Origin: Rhizobium sp. Root1203
GTDB taxonomy: Bacteria > Pseudomonadota > Alphaproteobacteria > Rhizobiales > Rhizobiaceae
Length of the DNA stretch: 64,000 nucleotides
Reading direction: 5' to 3'
Assembly (NCBI RefSeq): GCF_001424945.1
Contig: NZ_LMCW01000002.1
Location: forward strand, 130 to 64,129
Shown: positions 54,060 through 62,986 of the stretch, piece after piece
How positions within the stretch are numbered: position 1 is the first letter of the stretch
Layout: each line of letters opens with the position of its first letter
The notes under the pieces: generated by a model
What the model saw: only the letters and a program-made list of their open reading frames with translations
Databases searched by the model: none
Told to the model about the DNA's origin: nothing
Position numbers and translations under genes: made by a program

Positions 54060-56507
54060 CTACGCCTTGATCCGCCTCATCTCCGGATCGTAGAGCGGCT
54101 TCAATGAAACGCTGCAGGCAACCCGCTGCCTGGCAACGTCGAGCTCGTACCGACCGCCGAGCACGAAATCCTCCGTCACGCCCTCCGGATTGCGCACATA
54201 ACCGTAGCCGATCGGTTTGTCGATCGTGTAGCCGAAACCGCCGCTGGAAAGCCAGCCGACCCGTTTGCCGTCGCGATAGATCGTCTCGCGTCCGAGCAGC
54301 ACCACATCGGGATCGTCGGGAACGAAGCAGGCGAGCATCTTCTTGACGCCTTCGGACAGCTGCCGCTCGATCGCCTCGCGGCCGCGGAAGGCAATGTTCC
54401 TTCGTGTCTTGACGGCCCAGGCGAGACCGGCTTCGACGGGCGTGTGGTCGGGGCCGATGTCTGAGCCCCACGCCCGATAGCCCTTTTCCAGACGGCAGCT
54501 CTCGATCGCGCGGTAGCCGGCATTGACCAGTTGATACGCTCCGCCCGCCGCCATCAGCGCGTCGTAGACCGTGGTTGCATATTCGACCGGCACATGCAGC
54601 TCGTAGCCAAGTTCGCCGACATAGGTGATGCGCAGCGCCCGCACCGGGCACCCCGATATGCCGACAGTCCTGACGCGGCCGAACGGGAAGGCGGCGTTTG
54701 ACACATCGTCTCCGGTCGCCGCTTCCAGCACCGCACGTGCGTTTGGTCCCATCAGCGCCAGAACCGAATAGGCGGACGTCACATCGACCAGTTCGGCCTG
54801 CATTCCGTCGGGAATATTGCGTGCTATCCAATTGAAGTCATGCGTCGCAAAGCCGGTGCCCGTGACGATGTAGTACTCGTCGTCCGCAATGCGCGCGCAG
54901 GTGACATCGCACTCGATGCCGCCCTTGTCGTTCAGCATCTGCGTGTAGATCAGCGAACCGACGGGTTTCGCCACGTCGTTGGAGGCGATCCACGACAATG
55001 CCGCTTCCGCGTCGCGTCCCTTGAGAACGAACTTGGCAAATGACGTCTGGTCGAAGATTACGGCTGCCTCGCGGACGGCGGCATGCTCGCGGCCGACGGC
55101 GTCGAACCAGTTCTGGCGGCCATAAGTGTAGATATCCCTTGGCTCCTCGTTGGAAAACAGATCGGCGAACCAGTTCGGCCGCTCCCAGCCCAGCTTTTCG
55201 CCGAAGCAAGCGCCCTGCGCCTTCAGCCGGTCGTAGAGCGGCGACTTGCGGCAGGGCCGGCCGCTCGAATGCTCCTCGAAGGGGAAGGCCAGGGTATAAT
55301 GCTTGCCGTAGGCTTCCAGCGTGCGGGTACGCACCCAGTCGGTGTCGAAATGCGGACGCCCGAAGCGACGGATATCGACCGGCCAGAGGTCGTAGGGGGG
55401 CTCGCCCTTGGCGACCCACTCGGCAAGCGCCATGCCGGCGCCCCCGCCCGACGCGATGCCGAATGCGTTGAAGCCGGCGCCGACGAAGAAGTTTCGAAGT
55501 TCAGGTGCTTCGCCAAGAATGAAATTGCCGTCCGGCGTAAAGCTCTCCGGCCCGTTCAGCAGCTGCTTGACGCCGACGGTTTCGAGCGCAGGAACGCGGC
55601 CGAGCGCCTGCTCCATGATCTGCTCGAAATGGTCGAAATTGCTGTCGAGCAGGCTGTAGTGGAAACCGTCGGGGATGCCCGTCTTCGCCCAGGGGATAGG
55701 ATTGGGTTCGTATCCCCCCATGACGATGCCGCCGACCTCTTCCTTGTAGTAGGTCAGCCTGTCAGGATCACGCAGCGTCGGCAGGTTGGAGGGTACTCCG
55801 AAGGATTCGGTGATGATGTACTGGTGCTCGACGGAAACAAGCGGCACGTTGACGCCGAAACGGGCAGCGAATGCACGCGTCCACTGACCGGCGCAGACGA
55901 CGACCCGCTCACACTCGATGCGGCCATGCTCGGTGATGACCGCGCGGATCCTGCCCTTGTCGATCTCAAGGTCGATCACCTCGGTATCCTCGAAGATCGA
56001 GACGCCGGCCATGCGCGCGCCTCTCGCAAGCGCCTGGGTGATATCCGAGGGGTTGGCCTGGCCGTCAGTCGGTAGAAAGGCCGCGCCGACGAGATCGTCT
56101 GTCGTCATCAGCGGCCAGAGGTCGAAGGCCTCCTGCGGCGTCAGAAGCTGCATCTCGAGCCCGAAGGATTGGGCGGTGGTCGCTTGCCGCTTCACCTCGG
56201 TCCAGCGCTCCTCGTTGCAGGCAAGGCGCAGGCCGCCGTTCATCTTCCAGCCGGTCCCGAGCCCGGTCTCTGCTTCCAGCCGCTTATAGAGATCGACGGA
56301 GTAGCCGAGCAGTTGTGTGATGTTGGCGCTGGTGCGCAGCTGGCCGACGAGGCCGGCCGCATGAAAGGTCGTTCCCGACGTGAGCTTCTTGCGCTCGAGC
56401 AGGACCGTATCGGTCCAGCCGAGCTTACCGAGATGATAGGCCGTCGAGCAGCCGATGATGCCGCCGCCGATGACAACGGCCTTCGCGGTCTTGGGCAATT
56501 CCTTCAT
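54060..56507 (-). CDS. FAD-dependent oxidoreductase with GcvT domain (dimethylglycine/sarcosine dehydrogenase type)
   Basis: This is 815 residues. The N-terminal half (1-430) is a DAO-type FAD domain (AVVIGGGIIGCSTAYHLGKL). SGTTFHAAGLVGQLR contains the His that binds FAD covalently in dimethylglycine dehydrogenase. The C-terminal half (about 440-810) is a GcvT-like tetrahydrofolate domain (GYRAIESCRLEKGYRAWGSD). Such enzymes demethylate N-methylglycine compounds and pass the one-carbon unit to folate. The start overlaps the upstream kinase gene by 4 bp. The true substrate is not determined. Confidence 0.83.
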   Translation of the reverse strand: MKELPKTAKAVVIGGGIIGCSTAYHLGKLGWTDTVLLERKKLTSGTTFHAAGLVGQLRTSANITQLLGYSVDLYKRLEAETGLGTGWKMNGGLRLACNEERWTEVKRQATTAQSFGLEMQLLTPQEAFDLWPLMTTDDLVGAAFLPTDGQANPSDITQALARGARMAGVSIFEDTEVIDLEIDKGRIRAVITEHGRIECERVVVCAGQWTRAFAARFGVNVPLVSVEHQYIITESFGVPSNLPTLRDPDRLTYYKEEVGGIVMGGYEPNPIPWAKTGIPDGFHYSLLDSNFDHFEQIMEQALGRVPALETVGVKQLLNGPESFTPDGNFILGEAPELRNFFVGAGFNAFGIASGGGAGMALAEWVAKGEPPYDLWPVDIRRFGRPHFDTDWVRTRTLEAYGKHYTLAFPFEEHSSGRPCRKSPLYDRLKAQGACFGEKLGWERPNWFADLFSNEEPRDIYTYGRQNWFDAVGREHAAVREAAVIFDQTSFAKFVLKGRDAEAALSWIASNDVAKPVGSLIYTQMLNDKGGIECDVTCARIADDEYYIVTGTGFATHDFNWIARNIPDGMQAELVDVTSAYSVLALMGPNARAVLEAATGDDVSNAAFPFGRVRTVGISGCPVRALRITYVGELGYELHVPVEYATTVYDALMAAGGAYQLVNAGYRAIESCRLEKGYRAWGSDIGPDHTPVEAGLAWAVKTRRNIAFRGREAIERQLSEGVKKMLACFVPDDPDVVLLGRETIYRDGKRVGWLSSGGFGYTIDKPIGYGYVRNPEGVTEDFVLGGRYELDVARQRVACSVSLKPLYDPEMRRIKA

Positions 56508-57385
56508 CGTACAGTGTCCTGTTCAAATGCTGTAAAGGCGCGCTCGAACCGCGCGCGGTTTTCGGCGGTATAGCCGGCATAGTCGAAGTCGATGGTGGAG
56601 TGGATTTCCGACATCATGCTCCAGAGCGTCTCGCGCAGCAGAGAAGCACATTTCATCGCGGAGTAACGACGCCAGAGATCTGGCGTCAGGGGTGTCTGAT
56701 AGTAGGCCTCGAGCATCGACCGCTCGGCGCTTTGGTCGAGTTCGCTATTGGAGGCGAGGCCGCCGAGATCGAAAAGCGGCGTGTTGAACCCGGCATAGTC
56801 CCAGTCGATCAACCACAGGCGCTTGCCGTCATCGAGGACATTGGCGGCAAGCATGTCGTTGTGGCCGAAGGCAATCTCGAAGGGTCCCGCGGCGTCTTCC
56901 AGGGCTTCCGCTTTCTCGAGAAAACCGGGAAGCAGGGCGCTATACGAACTCCCGGCAGCCGCCAGGTTGGCGACATAGTCGCGGATGACGTGAAAGACCC
57001 AGAAAATTGCAGCAGGCCCTCGAAACTGGCGCGCGATGTCATGGTGGCAGGCGCGCACCAGTGGAATGACGCGCAAGAGCGTCTCGGCATTTTGCAGGTC
57101 GTGCGCCGAAAGCGCCTTCGCCTCGATGAATTCGAGCACCAGTACACCCGGCGCGTGATGAAGGACGGCAGGCGAAAGGCCGGCTGCGTGCGCGGCGCGG
57201 CTCGCGGCCAGTTCGTTCTGGCGGCTGATGTGATGAATGGGGATATCTTCGCCGAGTCGGACGACATGGCGCCGGGTTCGATCCCGCACCAGATAGTTCC
57301 GGTTGGTGATGCCGCCCGTGATCGGCGTAATTTCGATCGGACCCTTCCAGATGCCTAGCCCATGAATCCGATCTTCAGGCGTCAC
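56504..57385 (-). CDS. Choline/ethanolamine-kinase-like phosphotransferase
   Basis: This 293-residue APH/choline kinase fold has the catalytic loop FGHNDMLAANVLDDG (with the Asp of HND) and the metal-binding LIDWDYAGFNTPLFDLG. The N-terminal lobe has ITGGITNRNYLV. It starts at a GTG behind GGGGGAA and overlaps the FAD oxidoreductase gene by ATGA, so the two act together. It may phosphorylate choline, ethanolamine or a related alcohol; this is inferred from family. Confidence 0.78.
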   Translation of the reverse strand: MTPEDRIHGLGIWKGPIEITPITGGITNRNYLVRDRTRRHVVRLGEDIPIHHISRQNELAASRAAHAAGLSPAVLHHAPGVLVLEFIEAKALSAHDLQNAETLLRVIPLVRACHHDIARQFRGPAAIFWVFHVIRDYVANLAAAGSSYSALLPGFLEKAEALEDAAGPFEIAFGHNDMLAANVLDDGKRLWLIDWDYAGFNTPLFDLGGLASNSELDQSAERSMLEAYYQTPLTPDLWRRYSAMKCASLLRETLWSMMSEIHSTIDFDYAGYTAENRARFERAFTAFEQDTVR

Positions 57386-57417
57386 GCTTTCCCCCTTCGT
57401 GGCCTATGTTATTGAAA

Positions 57418-57446
57418 TCATGGCCAGAAAGGGATCCGCTGTCAAG
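57418..57446 (-). promoter_or_regulatory. Promoter of the kinase/FAD oxidoreductase pair
   Basis: On the minus strand a perfect CTTGAC (57446-57441) is followed after 17 bp by CCATGA (57423-57418), a moderate -10. It lies just after the ABC ATPase stop, so the pair can be expressed apart from the transporter operon. Confidence 0.5.
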
Positions 57447-57451
57447 CGTGG

Positions 57452-58531
57452 CTAGATCGAGGCGCCTGAGGCGTCGAAGATATGGCACCGCGCGGGATCG
57501 AAGGAGGCCTTCACGTTGGCGTCGCGCTCGATCTTTTGCTGTCCGTCGAGCGCAATCGTCAGCTGCTGATTGTCCGGCGTCTTGGTGTAGAGCATGGTGG
57601 CGCCGCCGAGATTCTCGACGAGGTCGATGTTCACGGTCGCCAGCGTGGTGTTGCGGCTCTCGAGAACCGACAGGTGCTCCGGCCGGATGCCGAACGTCAC
57701 GCTCTCGCCCGCTTCCGCCATCACGCGGCGAGGCAGGCGGATCGAATTGCCGCAGACGTTGATCGTCGTTTCCGCCTCGCCGACCCGCTCGATGCGAGCC
57801 TGCAGGAAATTCATCTTGGGGCTGCCGATGAAGCCGGCCACGAACCGGTTTGCCGGATTGTTGTAGAGATCGAGCGGTGCTCCGACCTGCTCGATGCGGC
57901 CGGCGTTGAGGACGACGATCTTGTCGGCCATGGTCATCGCTTCCACCTGGTCGTGGGTCACATAGATCATCGTATTGCCGAGAGCGCGGTGCAGGCGGGA
58001 AATTTCGACGCGCATCTGCACGCGCAGCTCCGCATCAAGGTTCGACAAGGGTTCGTCGAAGAGAAAGATGCGAGGCTCGCGCACGATGGCACGACCGATC
58101 GCGACACGCTGGCGCTGACCGCCGGAAAGCGCCTTCGGCTTGCGCTCCAGCAGCTTCTCGATTTGCAGGATCTCCGCGGCGCGCTTCACCTTCGGCTGTA
58201 TCTCGGCCTTCTTGTAGCCCGCCGTTTCCAGGCCGAAGGCCAGGTTCTTGTAGACCGACATGTGCGGGTAAAGCGCGTAGGATTGGAACACCATGGCGAT
58301 GCCGCGCTTGGCCGGAGCCACCTCGTTCATCCGCTCATTGTCGAGGAGCAGGGCGCCGCCGGTAATCTCCTCGAGGCCGGCGATCATTCGCAGCAGCGTG
58401 GACTTGCCGCAGCCCGAAGGTCCGACGAATACGGTGAACTCGCCGGGATCGATCTTCAGATCGATGCCGTGAATGACGTCCAGGGCGCCGTAGCGCTTCT
58501 CGACCTGCTGAAGAACAACGCTCGTTGCCAT
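57452..58531 (-). CDS. ugpC: Sugar ABC transporter ATPase (UgpC/MsmK type)
   Basis: This 359-residue CUT1-type ATPase has Walker A FVGPSGCGKSTLL (about 35-47), Q-loop VFQSYALYPHMSVYKNLAFG, signature LSGGQRQRVAIGRAIVREPR, Walker B FLFDEPLSNLD and the switch His in YVTHDQ. The C-terminal TOBE/OB part (about 240-355) includes FGIRPEHLSV. AGGAGGG precedes the ATG at 58531. Last gene of the transporter operon; these ATPases can serve several sugar permeases. Confidence 0.93.
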   Translation of the reverse strand: MATSVVLQQVEKRYGALDVIHGIDLKIDPGEFTVFVGPSGCGKSTLLRMIAGLEEITGGALLLDNERMNEVAPAKRGIAMVFQSYALYPHMSVYKNLAFGLETAGYKKAEIQPKVKRAAEILQIEKLLERKPKALSGGQRQRVAIGRAIVREPRIFLFDEPLSNLDAELRVQMRVEISRLHRALGNTMIYVTHDQVEAMTMADKIVVLNAGRIEQVGAPLDLYNNPANRFVAGFIGSPKMNFLQARIERVGEAETTINVCGNSIRLPRRVMAEAGESVTFGIRPEHLSVLESRNTTLATVNIDLVENLGGATMLYTKTPDNQQLTIALDGQQKIERDANVKASFDPARCHIFDASGASI

Positions 58532-58553
58532 CGTCCAAATCCCTCCTGGTCCG

Positions 58554-59645
58554 TTATTTCGTTTTTGCACGCCAGTCGGCGTATTTTGGACTGTCCGGCC
58601 CGACGGGTAGAACGACGTCACTGCCGCTGTCGGACGATTGGTAGATCGCGGTCACCAGTTCCAGCGCGCGGCGCGCATCCCCGGTGGTTACCGGCAGCGG
58701 CCCGCGCCCGATGAGATGCGCGTGAAAATGCTCCATCTGCGTGGTGAAGCGCGGCGCGACCGGCTGCCAATCACCGATCACGGCATCAATCTTCGCCTGC
58801 ACGGCATCATCAGCGGCAATGATCTTCCATGGATCCCTGCCGGGCGAATAAGGTTCGTGATTGCTTTCGAAAGTCACGTTTTCGAAGTGCAGGCGCAGGC
58901 GGCTGATTTGCTCCTGCGAACCGAGTGTGCACGACAGTGACACGAATGCGCCATTTGCCATCAGCAGGCTGGCCGATGCGCAATCCTCGACCTCGATATC
59001 GTTGACGCGGGTCGAAACCCGGCCGAAGACCCTGGCGGCCGGCCCCATCAGGTGCAGCAACATGTCGTGCAGATGCAGCGCGTGGGTAACGAGCACGCCG
59101 CCGAGCTCGGTCGTCCATTTCCCCCGCCACGGAACCGAATAATACTCGGATGTCCGGAGCCAGAAGGTCTCGACGGAGCCCAGGTAGGGCTTGCCTGCAA
59201 TACCGGCATCAATGATCCGCTTCGCCTTCTCGACGCCGTCCCCATAGCGATACTGGAAGATCGGCATGAGCACGCCTTTGGCGGTCTTTTCCGCTGCCAT
59301 GATCTGGTCCACCCCGGCAAGCGAACCCGTCAGCGGTTTCTCGCAGATCACATGCTTGCCGGACGCCAGGGCGGCCACGACCTGCTCCAGATGGACGCCT
59401 GGCGGCGTGCAGATATCGACGATGTCGATGCTGTCGTCCGAAAGCACGTCGGCAAAGGAGGTCGTTCGTTTCTCGATGCCGAACTCGTCTCCGACTTCCT
59501 TCAGGCGTTCATCGTTGAGGTCGCAAAGCGTCACGACCTTGAATTTGTCGGGATGCGGCAGATAGCCCTCGACGATGTGGGAGCGCCCGATGCCGCAGCC
59601 GATGATCGCAACTGTCTTGATGCTCATGTCACTCATGTCACTCAT
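58554..59645 (-). CDS. Gfo/Idh/MocA-family oxidoreductase
   Basis: This 363-residue NAD(P)-dependent sugar dehydrogenase has a Rossmann start KTVAIIGCGIGRSHIVEGYL and the cofactor motif GKHVICEKPL with the catalytic Lys. The C-terminal half (about 130-360) is the beta-sheet substrate domain with GGVLVTHALHLHDMLLHLMG (the conserved His residues). Three start codons lie in tandem (59645, 59636, 59627). It lies inside the transporter operon, so it probably oxidises the imported sugar or uronate. Confidence 0.85.
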   Translation of the reverse strand: MSDMSDMSIKTVAIIGCGIGRSHIVEGYLPHPDKFKVVTLCDLNDERLKEVGDEFGIEKRTTSFADVLSDDSIDIVDICTPPGVHLEQVVAALASGKHVICEKPLTGSLAGVDQIMAAEKTAKGVLMPIFQYRYGDGVEKAKRIIDAGIAGKPYLGSVETFWLRTSEYYSVPWRGKWTTELGGVLVTHALHLHDMLLHLMGPAARVFGRVSTRVNDIEVEDCASASLLMANGAFVSLSCTLGSQEQISRLRLHFENVTFESNHEPYSPGRDPWKIIAADDAVQAKIDAVIGDWQPVAPRFTTQMEHFHAHLIGRGPLPVTTGDARRALELVTAIYQSSDSGSDVVLPVGPDSPKYADWRAKTK

Positions 59646-59660
59646 GTCCGATTTGCGCCT

Positions 59661-60545
59661 TCAGCGTTTCATGCCTGTCGTGGCGATGCCGTCGATCAGC
59701 AGGCGCTGGAAGAACAGGAAGAAGAAGAACACCGGCACCAGCGTCAGCGTGGACATGGCAAACAGGCCACCCCAGTCGGATGCACTGGTCGAGTCGACGA
59801 ACGTCCGCAGGCCGAGCTGGATCGTGTAGGTGTTCATGTCGTTCAGATAGATCAGCGGTCCGAAGAAATCGTCCCACGTCCAGATGAAGGAGAAGATGGC
59901 AGCCGTCGCCAGGACAGGCAGCGACAGCGGCAGCATGATCTTCCAGTAGATGCGCCAGGCGCTGCAGCCGTCCATCATCGCGGCCTCGTCCAGTTCGCGC
60001 GGGATGCCGCGGAAGAACTGTACCATCAGGAAGATGAAAAAGGCGTCGCTGGCCAGGAACTTCGGCACGACCAGCGGCAGGATGGTATTGACCCAGCCGA
60101 GGTTGAGGAAGAGCACATATTGCGGGATCAACGTCACGTGGTACGGGATCATCAGGGTGCCGAGCATGATGGCGAACCAGAAATTCCGACCGGCAAAGCG
60201 AAGCCGGGCAAAGGCGTAGGCCGCCAGCGAACAGGCCACGACGTTGCCGATGACGGTCAGTACCGAGATAACCAGCGAATTCCAGAAGAACCGGCCAAAA
60301 GAGATGTCGAGGCCGACCCAACCGCGAAGGTAGGACGAGAAGTCTATCGACGACGGAATGAGAGAGGTGGATGAAAAGATCTCGTTTTCGGGTCGCACCG
60401 ATGCGGAAACCATCCACAGCAGCGGATAGAGCATCAGCAGCGAGCCGAAAATCAGAAGTGCGTGTACGACGACCGACGCAGGAAGGCTACGCTTGGTGAT
60501 ATCGGATGGCGGCGCCGAGACGGCGGTGGTAATCCCGTTAGTCAT
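59661..60545 (-). CDS. Sugar ABC transporter permease (MalG/CUT1 type)
   Basis: This 294-residue membrane protein has six helices and the EAA loop LDEAAMMDGCSAWRIYWKIM then LPLSLP, which docks the ATPase. The N-terminus is short and cytosolic. It overlaps the upstream permease gene by 8 bp, so translation is coupled. Confidence 0.92.
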   Translation of the reverse strand: MTNGITTAVSAPPSDITKRSLPASVVVHALLIFGSLLMLYPLLWMVSASVRPENEIFSSTSLIPSSIDFSSYLRGWVGLDISFGRFFWNSLVISVLTVIGNVVACSLAAYAFARLRFAGRNFWFAIMLGTLMIPYHVTLIPQYVLFLNLGWVNTILPLVVPKFLASDAFFIFLMVQFFRGIPRELDEAAMMDGCSAWRIYWKIMLPLSLPVLATAAIFSFIWTWDDFFGPLIYLNDMNTYTIQLGLRTFVDSTSASDWGGLFAMSTLTLVPVFFFFLFFQRLLIDGIATTGMKR

Positions 60546-61494
60546 CGTAGTGCACCCAGTAACGCGAGGTCAGGAACGAGAAGGCCGTGAAGACCGCGAT
60601 GATCAGCACGAGGATCCAGGCAAGCGCCGAGGCGTAGCCCATGCGGAAATTCCCGAAGGCCTCCTGATAGAGGTAGAGCGTGTAGAACAGCGTCGAATTG
60701 ATCGGCCCGCCGGTCCCGCCGGAAATGATGAAGGCCGGCGTGAACGCCTTGAAGGCATCGATGGTCTGCACCACCGCATTGAAGAAGATGACCGGCGTCA
60801 GCAGCGGCAGGGTGATCTTGTAGAACTGCCGGAACTTCGAGGCGCCGTCCAGGCTGGCAGCTTCATACATGTCGGTCGGGATCTGGCGCAATCCGGCAAG
60901 GAAGATGATCATCGGCGAGCCGAACTGCCAGACGCTGAGCGCGACGAGGGTGTAGATGGAATAGCTCGGATGAGAGATCCAGCTTGGCCCCTCTATGCCG
61001 AATTGTGCAAGAGCGGCATTGACCAGTCCGTCGCCGGCGAAGAGCTGACGCCACAGAACCGCGATCGCGACGCTGCCGCCGAGCAACGAGGGCAGGTAGA
61101 AGATCGCGCGGTATAGCGGCAGGCCGCGAACCCCCTTGTTGAGCGCCATCGCTACCAGAAGCGCGAAGGTAAGCTTGAAGGGTACGGACAGGACCACATA
61201 GGTCAGCGTCACCCTCATCGCCGCGGCGAATTTCGGATCGGCAGTGGTGATGCGCACGTAGTTCGCTGCTCCAACCCATTCCGGCGACCTGATCATGTCG
61301 AAATCGGTGAACGAGAGGTAGAGCGAGATGATCGCCGGCCCGAGCGTAAGCCCGAAAAAGCCGATCAGCCACGGCAGGAGAAAAAGATAGCCTGGCGCGT
61401 TGGCGGCCCAGAGGCGTCTGAAACGCCCCTTGGCCATTGCACCATTGCCGCTCTGAACGGCCTCAGGGGCGCTCGTGCGCATCACATCACTCAT
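60538..61494 (-). CDS. Sugar ABC transporter permease (MalF/CUT1 type)
   Basis: This 318-residue membrane protein has six helices; LFLLPWLIGFFGLTLGPAII is the first. The EAA loop is MYEAASLDGASKFRQFYKIT then LPLLTPVI. It forms a heterodimer with the next permease. Only 5 bp separate it from the binding-protein gene. Confidence 0.92.
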   Translation of the reverse strand: MSDVMRTSAPEAVQSGNGAMAKGRFRRLWAANAPGYLFLLPWLIGFFGLTLGPAIISLYLSFTDFDMIRSPEWVGAANYVRITTADPKFAAAMRVTLTYVVLSVPFKLTFALLVAMALNKGVRGLPLYRAIFYLPSLLGGSVAIAVLWRQLFAGDGLVNAALAQFGIEGPSWISHPSYSIYTLVALSVWQFGSPMIIFLAGLRQIPTDMYEAASLDGASKFRQFYKITLPLLTPVIFFNAVVQTIDAFKAFTPAFIISGGTGGPINSTLFYTLYLYQEAFGNFRMGYASALAWILVLIIAVFTAFSFLTSRYWVHYDD

Positions 61495-61499
61495 CCGGA

Positions 61500-62789
61500 T
61501 CAGCCTCGCGCGAGGAGCCGGCTGATCTCGTCGACAAGCTGCTTGCCGCCATCGGCAGCGGTAAGCTGACCGAAGGCCACCTGCTCGGCGATTGTGCGAA
61601 GCGTCACCTGGCCTTCACCGGCTCCGGACGGCGGCGGAGGCGGAAGCTTGCCCGCCAGGTCGCCCAGCCCGCTCACATAGTCAAGCGGGATCTTGCCGGT
61701 TGCATCGAGCTTTGCTGCCACGACTTCGCGCATTGCCTTCGATTCCGGAATGCCACGTTCGACATCGAGGGCAAGGGCGGCATCGGGGTTGGTGACGAAG
61801 AAATTGACGTAATCGACGGCCTGATCGAGCACCTTCGACTGCGACGAGAGCGAGAAGAACATCGATGGCTTGCGGTAGTGCCCGCCCTTCGAATCCGGCT
61901 TGATGCGCATGTAGTTGGTCAGCGCCAGCTTGTCCTTGCTGATAGCCTGGAAGCCGACGAACTGGTTGCTGTGCGCGTAGTCGGCAGCCGCCTTGCCGAG
62001 CGTCAGTGGGCTGGTGTCGATCGTATCCTTGTAGAGCGCCTGCACGTCCGGCGGAACGCAGGCGCCGGCTTCACGGAATTTGCTCCACATGTCGAACCAT
62101 TCCGACGCGTCGTCGACGCCGAACGCGATTTTGGAATCGGCCGTATAAAGGGCCTTGCCGCGCTGCCGCAGGTAATTTTCGAGCAGCGGTTCGTTGCCGC
62201 TTCCATCAGCGAAGCCAAAGAATGCCTTTCGCTTTCCAGCCTTGCTGATCTCTGCGCCGATCTTCCCGAATTCTTCCCAGGTGGTCGCCTGCGTCGGCAG
62301 GTCCACGCCCGCTTCCTGGAAGGCCGTCGTGTTCAGAACGGTAGCCGCGGCATTCGCACCAAGGCTGACGCCGTAGAGGTGCCCGTCGACGCTGCCGCCC
62401 TCGACCTGCGCCGGATCGAAATCACCGAGGTTGAGCTTGGATGGCATGTAGGATTCGAGCGGTGCAAGGGCGCCGCGTCGTGCATACTCGACGATGTAGC
62501 GGTAATCCATCTGGATGACGTCGGGCGCATTGCGGCCCGCGACCTGTGTCGCGAGACGGGGCCAATAGTCGCTCCAGCCGAGAAATTCCCCGGTGATCGA
62601 CGTCCCTGCATTCTTGGCTTGGTAAAGCTGCGATACTTTATTGGTGCGATCGGCGCGCGGCTGCGAGCCCCACCACAACAACCGCAGGCGGGTATCGGCG
62701 GCAAACGCTGCCTTCGAACCCATTGCTGACAGCGAAAGAAGCGTTGCTCCTCCCGCGACGAAATTACGTCTGCTCACGCGTAGTGTCAT
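61500..62789 (-). CDS. Extracellular sugar-binding protein (Tat-exported)
   Basis: This 429-residue family 1 solute-binding protein begins with a Tat signal (VSRRNFVAGGATLLSLSAMG then SKAAFA). The mature part has LLWWGSQPRADRTNKVSQLY, a family-typical DVIQMDYRYIVEYARRGALA and GEFLGWSDYWPRLATQVAGR. The ligand is probably a mono- or oligosaccharide; uronate is suggested by shared operators with uxaC only. First gene of the operon, with an operator and a promoter in the divergent region. Confidence 0.9.
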   Translation of the reverse strand: MTLRVSRRNFVAGGATLLSLSAMGSKAAFAADTRLRLLWWGSQPRADRTNKVSQLYQAKNAGTSITGEFLGWSDYWPRLATQVAGRNAPDVIQMDYRYIVEYARRGALAPLESYMPSKLNLGDFDPAQVEGGSVDGHLYGVSLGANAAATVLNTTAFQEAGVDLPTQATTWEEFGKIGAEISKAGKRKAFFGFADGSGNEPLLENYLRQRGKALYTADSKIAFGVDDASEWFDMWSKFREAGACVPPDVQALYKDTIDTSPLTLGKAAADYAHSNQFVGFQAISKDKLALTNYMRIKPDSKGGHYRKPSMFFSLSSQSKVLDQAVDYVNFFVTNPDAALALDVERGIPESKAMREVVAAKLDATGKIPLDYVSGLGDLAGKLPPPPPSGAGEGQVTLRTIAEQVAFGQLTAADGGKQLVDEISRLLARG

Positions 62790-62849
62790 CTGTTTCCTCC
62801 TCCCTTGGGGAGCGCCTCCACACGCTCCTTGCTGGTTTCACTTGCAACA

Positions 62850-62896
62850 AATAACTAATTGGTTACAAGTTATGAGCAAGCGCCGACGCTGTCAAG
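62850..62896 (-). promoter_or_regulatory. Promoter and operator of the sugar ABC operon
   Basis: On the minus strand CTTGAC (62896-62891), 16 bp and CATAAC (62874-62869) form a promoter. The inverted repeat AATAAC-N6-GTTACA (62850-62867) begins 1 bp past the -10 and covers the expected start of transcription, as for a repressor site. Confidence 0.68.
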
Positions 62897-62928
62897 CGCT
62901 CATGAGAAGGGCTCTTCTCTATTTGTTT

Positions 62929-62957
62929 TTTACAATCCGCTCGTAAGTCACTATGAG
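62929..62957 (+). promoter_or_regulatory. Promoter of the TetR gene
   Basis: TTTACA (62929-62934), 17 bp and TATGAG (62952-62957) form a moderate promoter, 29 bp before the TetR start. It is divergent from the ABC promoter, and the operator at 62850 lies about 60 bp upstream. Confidence 0.5.
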
Positions 62958-62986
62958 CGCAATGGGGTAATGGGAAAGGGAAGCCG

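Noticed and set aside
53158..54831. A 557-codon minus-strand open frame
   Set aside because: It runs antisense to uxuB and in another frame of the FAD oxidoreductase gene; both of those are well supported.
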